Shown: in pieces, positions 36,601-45,900 of the stretch
Position numbering within the stretch: position 1 is the stretch's first letter
Layout of the letters: each line of letters opens with the position of its first letter
Assembly: GCF_026151205.1 (NCBI RefSeq)
Contig: NC_087074.1
Span: forward strand, 10,451,226 to 10,511,225
DNA from: Bolinopsis microptera
Lineage: Eukaryota; Ctenophora; Tentaculata; Lobata; Bolinopsidae
Direction: 5' to 3'
DNA length: 60,000 nt
The notes under the pieces: generated by a model
Seen by the model: only the letters and a program-made list of their open reading frames with translations
Database searches by the model: none
What the model was told of the DNA's origin: nothing
Made by a program: the position numbers and the translations under genes

Positions 36601-38956
36601 AACCCATAATCATGGGTAGAGTGGAGCGCTGCCAGTGTCTCTCTTTCCCAAACAAAAGGCAATGATATCAATTTGAATGACCGTTATCAAATGCAAAATG
36701 ATACCGAGAATGAAATCGGTCGCTCGCTTTTCCCATTCATTTACAATTGAAATAGATTACATGTTATAAATCGAAACTTATTACAATTCGTAAGCCATGA
36801 ATGAGTGGGAAAAGCGAGCGACTGATTTCATTCTCGGTATCATTTTGCATTTGATAACGGTCATTCAAATTGATATCATTGCCTTTTGTTTGGGAAAGAG
36901 AGACACTGGCAGCGCTCCACTCTACCCATGATTATGGGTTTTGGTCAAATTTGTTCATACGAAATATAAGTGTTTTGTTATGGCTATAAATCTTAGTTGT
37001 AGTGAACGCTGAACTTAGTCGTACTGAACGTACGTTCCAATCATTTTGTAGTGAACGTTTGTGAACGTTAGTGAACGTTAGTCAATATTTTGATAATTTT
37101 TCCGATAGTTTTTAACTTTAGATGGATACAATGAGATAAAACCATGTTGTCGGAATTAGACAGTAAATAAACAATAATGAATAAAAATAAGTCACTAGTA
37201 TAGCAAATAGTAATGAAATTATTGCTTCTTAATTCGTGAATTGTTCATAAGACGCAAACTTGCGTTAACATAAATAAGGTCTCGCTGCTTGTCAACTGTG
37301 AGGCGGTTTCTTTTTTTGTTTATCACCCAGTCGTACAAGCTCCAATTCGTCTCACAGGTTGAGGCTGTTGCGACAGCGCTTTCATTGCAAAACTCTGTAG
37401 TTCGGGTACCTCGCAACCGAAGTTGCTCCACCAAGAGACTGGATCGTCAGAATCTTGGCTAAAACTTGAGGCAGCGTCAGTAGAGAATAAGCCTCTTTTT
37501 TCTCGGTAGAACGTGTACTGCGAAAGTATCTTCTTCTTTGTTGCGCCGTCACACCACGTGTCCATGACATCTAGAAACTCCTTCCAGACATCCTGATTCG
37601 TGTGCTGATCATATCCCTGATAAGCCGGGTGAACACTAAACCCTACTGAATATAGGGGGAATGGAGCTTGAGCCACATTTTGTTGGCAAGACTAACCATA
37701 TCACTTTTATGGTTTCTATTGCGGAAAGCAAAATTTGTTAACTTTAAGGTGAACAGATAATATTTGTAATAAATTACACCGATGAAACCAACAGGAATCT
37801 TAAGTAAAGACTATTGTCTGAAAATCTAAGCAAGACTATTATCGGTTCGAGAATTGAGCATAAATAGTCGACTTCTATCCAGAAATGGGGGTCAAACACT
37901 AAATCTTTAGCGCACTCAAACAAATTCTTGTATGCATTACTTTTATTGCTAACACTCAGTAAGGGTTGGATCAATATAAGTCTTAATCAAAGTATCCTTG
38001 GAACCCGTCAGTCTCTCTAACATAATAAACTGGGTGGCAAACCGAGTTTCCCCTGGTTTTAGCAAATTGACATGAGAATAGGTTCTAAACGTTTTTAGAA
38101 TCATGTCGTGATTCTTCACATTTGTAACTATTTTGTTACAATTCGACAATGTCTCCTTGGTCCAGCTCAACATGTAAATTTGCGGGAAACGATGGCCGGA
38201 TGGCGTGTCGACGTGTTAATATTTTAAATCTGATTAACGTTCCTTATGTTCCGAACGTTAAAATCTTTTAGCGAACGCGTTCACAAACTATTTTAAGTGA
38301 ACGTTCCGTACGTTCACTACAACTAAGCTATAAATATAATAGCCGGTGCAATTGTACTAATTTGCCGAACGTACTTCATCCTTTCCTTTCCCAGGTTCGG
38401 CTGTTTTTACCACATCAGTAGATACAAAGAAGTGTCAAACAAGCCTGAAGAAAATTCTAGAAGATGAAGCTGTACTGAAAATCTTTTTAGACCCAAGACC
38501 AGATTCTGATGCCCTATACCATCATTATGGGATTCATCTTAAAAACTGTGTCTGTCTTCAGTTGGCAGAAATAGCTGTAAGGCGGCAAGCCAGACCTACC
38601 TTACATGGGTATGTAAATGGGGGCAGAAAGATAATCTTAGCATACGGAGACTTGATTCAGTAGAGCTGCAGGAATATGTTGATATTGAGGGGAAGGGAAA
38701 GCAACTCATGTTCCAAAATCAAGGAGGTTCCTACGATAACTTAACCAGGCGGCCACTCAACACAGTAGTTGCACAATACAGTACTCTGGCAACTTCATAC
38801 CTTGTGCCAGTGTATGTGAATCTTGAGAAAAAGCTGACCGAACCAGGAAAGAAGTGGGTGAGGGAGGAGTCGATAAAGAGGGTAGAAGAGTGCTTGCTTC
38901 CAAAATTCGGGGGACGTGGCAAGTTCAGGGCCTTAGCTCCCCCTCACTGGAAATAG
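33614..38956 (+). CDS. EXD1-like 3'-5' exonuclease-fold protein (two visible exons)
   Basis: Exon 1 (33614-33818, ATG start) reads TKNELLEMVQLLNHG, then VAVNVDGDEPSRDGTVVLLA and TYVVDVQ. It joins in phase 1, if the donor is A|GTTTAC at 33819, to exon 2 after TTTCCCAG at 38394. Exon 2 reads SLKKILEDEAVLKIF, DPRPDSDALYHHYGI, then, after a one-base frame change near 38590-38650, RRLDSVELQEYV, GGSYDNLTRRPLN and ESIKRVEE to TAG at 38956. This is the DEDD exonuclease-fold layout of the EXD1/egalitarian-type family, whose members act in RNA and piRNA pathways. The first acidic pair (D-x-E) reads N-x-D and the last motif's Asp is Thr, so nuclease activity is doubtful. The frameshift could be a sequence error or gene decay. 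The 4.6-kb intron holds three mobile elements. Confidence 0.7.
33943..34015 (+). repeat. Minisatellite in EXD1-like intron
   Basis: About four and a half copies of the 16-bp unit TACCCCCTTTACTATTA. It makes the threonine/proline/tyrosine-rich ORFs here, which are not genes. Confidence 0.9.
34761..34832 (+). tRNA. tRNA-like sequence, probably a tRNA-derived element
   Basis: It folds as a near-complete cloverleaf: acceptor GGGTCAG/TTGTCCC with one mismatch and one G-T, D-stem GCTC/GAGC, anticodon stem AGAGA/TCTCG (4 of 5 pairs), and a perfect T-stem CTGGG/CCCAG with loop ATCATTC. The A box TAGCTCAATTGG is good. The anticodon loop CGCGAAA lacks U33 and would give CGA without the long variable arm of serine tRNAs. 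It is likely a pseudo-tRNA or SINE head, not a working tRNA. Confidence 0.5.
35055..35325 (-). CDS. HIRAN-like domain ORF inside a TIR element
   Basis: On the minus strand the frame reads VTCGHIPLEVSKLCHYFMVH, then GGLITGAVEDAKPRRSPIPS and GGQEIKLRLTF to a stop at 35055. The order G-H-I/L-P-x-x-[IV]-S ... GG-x-I ... GG-x-E-I is the pattern of HIRAN-like domains found in many invertebrate predicted proteins; HIRAN in SWI/SNF helicases such as HLTF binds 3' DNA ends. There is no ATG at the upstream limit, so it is a fragment or an exon. About 90 residues, a full small domain. It may be captured host sequence or a native gene of this element type. Confidence 0.55.
35777..36590. other. EXD1-like intron, no feature
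   Basis: AT-rich intronic DNA. Short ORFs only, none recognised. Confidence 0.5.
36591..36950. mobile_element. Foldback element with 150-bp near-perfect arms
   Basis: The arm 36591-36740 (starting ATTTGACCAAAACCCATAAT) is repeated inverted at 36797-36950 almost without mismatch, apart from a 3-base AGT insertion near the loop. The loop is about 56 bp. No clear target duplication. It lies in the EXD1-like intron. Confidence 0.9.
36992..38327 (-). mobile_element. hAT transposon with 8-bp target duplication, 1,336 bp
   Basis: CTATAAAT occurs directly at both ends (36984-36991 and 38328-38335). The inverted ends are CTTAGTTGTAGTGAACG. Subterminal GTGAACGTT words repeat at both sides (37052-37080 and the inverse at 38255-38315), like hAT transposase-binding repeats. 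It carries a broken transposase on the minus strand. It sits in the EXD1-like intron. Confidence 0.93.
37219..38173 (-). pseudogene. hAT transposase, broken
   Basis: Consecutive minus-strand frames read a catalytic-domain part (KPGETRFATQFIMLERL at about 38060, typical of hAT proteins) and a middle part around 37970-37780. The C-terminal dimerisation region follows: DPVSWWSNFGCEVPELQSFA, then CETNWSLYDWVINKKRNRL and LIYVNASLRLM. There are at least three frame changes, and the N-terminal zinc finger is missing. Confidence 0.85.
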
Positions 38957-39491
38957 ACTGATTTGCATATTATCTGCATATTTTAAATATTATCTGTTTA
39001 AGGGCTTGCGACGTTTTGATATTATCACTGACAAGTAACATTTTGACTGTGTTGTTTTACATAAGGGAAGTGAAGCGGAAAGGGCATCTGATTGATTGTT
39101 GTTAAAGTCACTACCACTAAGCAGCAACATTCACTTCATTAAATCATATAATTAATGAGGTTGGCTTAGAAAATATTCAGTTACACCACAACCGGACGGG
39201 ATTGTATATGTGCCATCACAGTGCTTAGAACTGATTACAGCCATTATTAATATTCCTTAACTGAACCTTATTTCGACTGTCGTACTGAAACCCCTTCGAC
39301 TAGTTACAATTCCCCTTTATAAAATTGTATTTATACAATTTATTTATACAAAACATTTTTCAAATATCCTTATATGGATATTTGAAAAATGTTTTGTTCC
39401 TGTAACTTCCAAAGTTCCAACAGCAAGATGTTTTCTAAAACTCTGGTATACAATATCTTTAAAATTATCACAAACGTGAGAGTAAAGTTAC
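38957..39491. other. Convergent 3' region with hairpin 39350-39395
   Basis: Separates the EXD1-like stop from the last recognised TIL/VWC exon. It holds a 20-bp-arm hairpin, AAAACATTTTTCAAATATCC and its inverse, with a 5-base loop. A possible tiny terminal exon for the minus-strand gene lies at 39181-39230 (acceptor ATCAG, phase 1, TAA stop), but it would not complete the open VWC domain. Confidence 0.5.
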
Positions 39492-39944
39492 CGTTGAGTC
39501 CACAGTAGCAAAAAGTACAAGCGTCTGGTTTCCACTCGTCACCAGGCTGGTATTCGATAGTTTTACCTCCGTCATACATCTCACACGGCTTCTGACCTGC
39601 ATATGGGTGGAATTTATAATTTAATCTACATTTTTGATTAAAATTTGATTTGTTATTACATTAATGGTTAAAATATTGTAACTTTTTATTGAACACGAAG
39701 TTTTAGAAGAAGGCTAAAAGTATTTATTCTTATTACCATTACTGAACTAAATTCTTAAATTATTAATTGTAGCTGCATCTTGTCGTGATTATTGGATCAA
39801 CTTCACAATGAATGATTAATATAAATGGTAATAGAATATGCTACTCACAGATGGGACAGCAGGCGTCTTCAGAATAGACAAATTCGCAACCTTCCTCGGG
39901 TTGCGCACAGTCCATGGCCATGCAAATCTTCTGTTTAGTGCCTC
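39492..39944 (-). CDS. TIL/VWC gene exons 16-17: end of VWC 5, start of VWC 6
   Basis: Exon 16 (39944-39849): ICMAMDCAQPEEGCEFVYSE to CCPI with split Cys. Exon 17 (39596-39492): KPCEMYDGGKTIEYQPGDEW to CTFCYCGLN, donor G|GTAACT. The second half of VWC 6 was not found downstream, so the gene is truncated by decay, ends in the intron frame, or uses an exon I missed. Confidence 0.78.
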
Positions 39945-42900
39945 CTGAAGGGAAACCGGTCAGTATATTATAATAATTTCATTCCGGCAGTACACTAGTG
40001 CATCAACAAAAACATCAAAAAAGGTAAACAACCCTTACTAACACCAATTTTGAAAAACATCAACCGGTCAAGATAAATAGCAACAAACAGCCATAAAAAG
40101 TTTCTCCGCTTAATATCTGTAAATTTAAATTATCTTATGTCCACAGAACAATGATAGAACATTGAAAAGGCAATTATTTCATGGAAAAATATGTTGTTCT
40201 TAAAATGTGTATTGTATACCTTCTCCCTCGATACATTCGCAACTCATACAACGGTCTGGTTTCCAAGACTGTCCTATATCGTAGGTTTCTTTCCCAAGTG
40301 AGCACGGATCAGAACCTGCCATTAAGCTTGGTTAATCTAGCGGTAGGATTGCATATATTTGTAAAAATATGTACAACTATAATATGATAATACTATCTTA
40401 CTATATATAAAGCGAGACGATATATATATATTTATTTATCCGCACCATTTTACTGACACCACGGCATCTACTTTAACACGGGTTTCCGCAAAAACCGTAC
40501 AAGATATAAAACTGAAACTTTTTTAACTGATTCAAATGCTTTAATGGCCTTCAAATCAGCATGAAAAAATCGAAAATCGGCCAAGGAATAAGAATTTTAG
40601 TACCCAAAATTTGGACCCCCAAGTGGTGTCAAAAACGCGAATTAAATAGGTAATAGATGTGGATACTGGCGGGGAGGTGATAATTGTTTGTTTACATTAA
40701 TAGTGAGCACATGTTAAGCAGGCTGAGGAGGTGATAATTGTTTGTTTACATTTTAGGTCGAGCACATGTTAAGCAGGCTGAGGAGGTGATACATATTTTG
40801 TATTATAGAAGGTTTGTAACACTTGTAACGCCTTCTTGTTACCCCCCTTTGAGGACCCCGAATTATTTTCTGAACGAAAGCTCAAAAATAACCGAGAAAT
40901 CGACCTTCTTATTAACTCATTTTGATGACTGTTTCTGACCTAAAATTGCACGAAAAATCGATTTAGCTAGGTTTCAGAACCTATAAACACTTCCTTATCC
41001 CTCAAAATTGATGTTTTATAGTTAATACGACCAACAAGCAACATATATTTTGATCCTTCGGTTCTACTCATGACCTAGACAGTTAAGCTGAACCCGACAG
41101 ATTGAGGCAATCCTCACCTTAACTGATCAAACTGGTACTAACACAATTTTCAGATATAAATGTTCTTTGCGATACGTTTATTGCAGCTTTGCAACTTGAG
41201 TGAAGACCAGAGTACGAAAACACACAGCAGGTAAGCAACTCACTTTTAGTGACTGTTCCTCACGAACATTCTGATCCTGTAACATATGAACAGGGAGATC
41301 GTCTCCTTAACAAATCGAACAGGTACTATCACAATTTCCAGAGCACAGCATGATAACAAACTCAAAAGAAACACAATGAAGGTAGGTTACCAACACCACA
41401 ATATAACAATCATACTGACAACTGAATTAAATGTATTCTGACGACGGGCAGCCCTGATGTGCTCCGTGGTCCTCAACGAGCGACCACTTGTAATAGAGGT
41501 GTTATGTCATGTGACACCGATCCGTCCAATCACAAACAGGAAAAGTGAGCAGATCGATATCGTGTGTTTACTTTCCTTATCTTTATTTGACCCTCTGTTC
41601 ACATTGTTATCTCTACCACATCTTGACTCGGCAAGGTCCGCGTGCAATATCTGCACCGCGGTAAACACGCCATGATTACGTCATGAACTTGAAATAGTGT
41701 GATTGTTGTACACTTATATAACCGTGCCCATCGCCCACGTACATTACAAACTGTTGGGGGGGGGGGGGGGGGGGGGGGTGGGGGCGGGGGATGGGGTTTA
41801 AGATAAACAACCGATCTTGATAGTGTGTTGGTCGCTCCTCCAACTGACTGTGATGCTTATCGTCCAGTCAGGAACAGAATAATAACATAATTTTTTAGTT
41901 ATAGTATGTCTCGGCTGAACTGCGGAGATAAGTACAGTTTTCTGTAATATGTACAGTTTGCTGTAATATGTGGTCGCGATTATCAACTCAGTGGAATTCC
42001 AAATGATGAACTGTGCTTTAAGTTTACACCAACTGGAACCAAAGGAATATACCCATGAGTGCTCCCTAACTTAACTTGGACGGTAAGTGTTTGACAATAA
42101 AAACTAGGACACGAATTCTCTGACAAGAAATGTTAGCAGGTTTAAATAAAATATACCTGCAATTAGCAGGTTTAGATAAAATATACCTGCAATTAGCAGG
42201 TTTAAATAAAATATACCTGCAATTAGCAGGTTTAAATAAAATATACCTCCAACTGACTGTGGTGCTTATCGTCCAGTCAGGAACAGAATAATAACATAAT
42301 TTTTTATTTATTCAAGTAGCACTGGTCATTTAAAAAAAATCGTTGTCGACCTCCCTTAAAAAAACAGGGTTCAAATTGACCAGTTGGGCGCACACGAATG
42401 CGATGTCGCTCAGATAAGGCAACATCTTCGCCACAACTTTGTTTCCCAAAATCTTGTACCGCTTCAGATAGCCAATAGAGCGTTCCACGTGGATGCGGGC
42501 GATGTGAAGTCGTGTCCTAGATTCTGTTTCCAAACACTTACTGTCTAAAGGTCTAAGTTAAGCAAAGGAGCACTCATGGATATATGCATTATTCCTTTGC
42601 TTCCAGTTGGTGTAAACTTAAAGCACAGTTCATCATTTGGAATCTCACTCAGTTCATAATCGCGACCTCATATTAGAGTAAATGTTTTTAATAATACTAA
42701 TCTCCGCAATTGAACAATGAAACCGAAACATGCTATAACTAAAGAATGTTAATGTTCCGTTCATGACTGGACGGTTAGCATCACAGTCAGTTGGAGGAGC
42801 GACCAACACACTATCAAGATCGGTTGTTTATCTTAAACCCCATCCCCCGCCCCCACCCCCCCCCCCCCCCCCCCCAACAGTTTGTAATGTACGTGGGCGA

Positions 42901-45900
42901 TGGGCACGGTTATATAAGTGTACAACAATCACACTATTTCAAGTTCATGACGTAATCATGGCGTGTTTACCGCGGTGCAGATATTGCACGCGGACCTTGC
43001 CGAGTCAAGATGTGGTAGAGATAACAATGTGAACAGAGGGTCAAATAAAGATAAGGAAAGTAAACACACGATATCGATCTGCTCACTTTTCCTGTTTGTG
43101 ATTGGACGGATCGGTGTCACATGACATAACACCTCTATTACAAGTGGTCGCTCGTTGAGGACCACGGAGCACATCAGGGCTGCCCGTCGTCAGAATACAT
43201 TTAATTCAGTTGTCAGTATGATTGTTATATTGTGGTGTTGGTAACCTACCTTCATTGTGTTTCTTTTGAGTTTGTTATCATGCTGTGCTCTGGAAATTGT
43301 GATAGTACCTGTTCGATTTGTTAAGGAGACGATCTCCCTGTTCATATGTTACAGGATCAGAATGTTCGTGAGGAACAGTCACCAAAAGTGAGTTGCTTAC
43401 CTGCTGTGTGTTTTCGTACTCTGGTCTTCACTCAAGTTGCAAAGCTGCAATAAACGTATCGCAAAGAACATTTATATCTGAAAATTGTGTTAGTACCAGT
43501 TTGATCAGTTAAGGTGAGGATTGCCTCAATCTGTCGGGTTCAGCTTAACTGTCTAGGTCATGAGTAGAACCGAAGGATCAAAATATATGTTGCTTGTTGG
43601 TCGTATTAACTATAAAACATCAATTTTGAGGGATAAGGAAGTGTTTATAGGTTCTGAAACCTAGCTAAATCGATTTTTCGTGCAATTTTAGGTCAGAAAC
43701 AGTCATCAAAATGAGTTAATAAGAAGGTCGATTTCTCGGTTATTTTTGAGCTTTCGTTCAGAAAATAATTCGGGGTCCTCAAAGGGGGGTAACAAGAAGG
43801 CGTTACAAGTGTTACAAACCTTCTATAATACAAAATATGTATCACCTCCTCAGCCTGCTTAACATGTGCTCGACCTAAAATGTAAACAAACAATTATCAC
43901 CTCCTCAGCCTGCTTAACATGTGCTCACTATTAATGTAAACAAACAATTATCACCTCCCCGCCAGTATCCACATCTATAATTATTTTTACTGGGAGACTT
44001 TAGGGTAGGATACTGATCCGGCCACCAAAGCGCCTTGACACCAGTCTTAAAGGTTTGACGGGTTTCTGCTAGTTATATAAAACTATTTAAACTATAAACC
44101 TGTACCTCCCTCTCTCTCATATACATATATTAATATATACTTGGCTAATATATTAAAGGCCGCATTTAGCTCTCTTCCAAGGTTTTACTTTCGATTTTCA
44201 CAAGCTATACGAAATACAGTAAAGGTATTTTGAAGGTTTAACTCACAATACGGACAGCACGTTGTCTTATCGTCATAAATAAGTTCTGATTCTGGTCCAC
44301 AAATTGGTATGTCACACATAATCTCCATACACTCGTTTCTGTAGCCAGTTTTCTCTGGGGATTTGGTTATTAAGGAAACTTGGTGTAAAACGTTGTACTA
44401 ACTTTGGATATAATTTCGATATTTGACGCGTATCGATAATATTATTAGTTTTGCCGGCTTTAGCGATCGTCAATTATCAATATAAAAGTGTTATCGATCA
44501 TAACAATATGTTTATAATTTATCAACTTCTCAATGTATGACTCAAAACACGCCCCATGACGTCACAGCTAATTTATCTATGAGCGTAAAGTAAAGCACTA
44601 TGACGTCACATAGCTCCCAACCTAGAGTACACAAAACATCTACCTACCATCTCGGACACAGGTGCAAGTACGGCACGGAGTATCTTGCCACGGCTCGTTT
44701 TCCTTGTGGAAAATCAGCTCTCCATCCTCGACTGAGTAACAAGGTTTCAGACAAAGTGGGCAGCAATCTCCTTTCAGCTGTACTATTTCCCAGAGGCAAC
44801 CGTCGGTGCTGGCACAATCCACTAATGAACAGTCGTCCTCGCATCTTGGACAACATTCTCCAGGCACATAATAGGGTTTACAGTTAGGTCCAGGAAGCAT
44901 GCAACTCATCATGGCACACATCTGCTTCTTCTCTCCTGAAGAGAATTAGATTAAAGGGAGTAAGAGATTGCTCTTCTTATTACAAAACGTCAGTACACAT
45001 ATACTTTAGAATCTAAGTAAACTATAGGTAAAAATATAATATTAATCATAAGCTAAAATGTACTAATCTTTGTATTCTAAATGGGGAAAAAGAAGAAACA
45101 TTGTCAGTCAGTCGAGAAAATTGTCAGTCAGGCTATATGGCAGCTTTGTAGATGTTGTGACTATGCTAGTAGTGGTCCCAGGCTTGCGACTGGAATTGCG
45201 GTGTTAAATCGATTTAATGGTACCAACGATCCACCTCCCACTTGTTGTTTGGTACTTAGCATTAATAGTGTTAGCTGTAGCCATTTATAGCAAGAATCTT
45301 AAAACATAAGGGGATGACAAGGAAAAGAGGAAGGAAAAAGAATAACGGGACAAACAATTAATTAAAGTATTTATAGGAGCATTAGATATTGTAATTACGT
45401 TGTCATATTTCCTCAGACAACGTTTAATGCCTTTAATCAGTCTATCACGGCTATATCCTCTATCAATTAGAATTTTGAATATTTTGTGAAGATGGGAGGT
45501 AAAGATATCCAATCTAGTGCAAACATTACCATATCTAAGAACTTGACTTGAAAAAACGTTGTAGCCAACCTCGGTTGGGATGTTACTGTGAGGAAATGTA
45601 AGGGATACAACATGAAAATTAAAATCATCAGTTTTGTTATACACTGATATTTCTAGTCCTTCTGTGGAAATATTAATATTTAAATCAAGGTAGTTAATGA
45701 TTTTATTATTGGAACCAGCTCGCTCCATCTCCAATGAATTAGGATAAATATCTTTAATCAATTTATGAAAGTAAAGGTAGTTAATAATAGATAAATCGTC
45801 AACATATCGTTTATTATTGGATAATATCTTTGCTAATCCCATTTTCTTTTCCTGAAGTAAACGTTTCATATAATTAAATTCCTTTTTGCCAACAGTGAGA

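Larger units (their letters stand above)
40654..43977. mobile_element. Harbinger-like DNA transposon as a near-complete inverted duplication, 3,324 bp
   Basis: TAA flanks both ends (40651-40653 and 43978-43980), and the ends are TAGATGTGGATACTGGCGGG and its inverse. The arms are about 40654-42095 and 42535-43977. The outer 1.15 kb is nearly identical, so predicted 66- and 72-residue frames are the same in both arms. The inner 250 bp has many indels. A 23-base G run (41756-41778) and its C counterpart (about 42852-42876) lie in the arms. The centre holds a tandem repeat and a transposase C-terminus. A 3-bp TAA duplication and a DDE_Tnp_4-type fragment fit PIF/Harbinger or the related ISL2EU group. 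Confidence 0.85.

Noticed and set aside
39181-39230. Terminal exon for the TIL/VWC gene (AG acceptor, phase 1, stop after 16 codons).
   Set aside because: It has no cysteines and would leave the last VWC half open; such a short match arises by chance.
42100-42250. Four regular 30-bp repeats as a possible CRISPR array.
   Set aside because: Units are back-to-back with no spacers, inside a eukaryotic transposon.
42763-43032. Polyproline ORF in the right Harbinger arm.
   Set aside because: It is produced by the C run complementary to the G run in the left arm.
40738-43893. Identical 66- and 72-residue ORFs in the two Harbinger arms, looking like duplicated genes.
   Set aside because: They are identical only because the arms are inverted copies; neither resembles a protein and neither has coding features.
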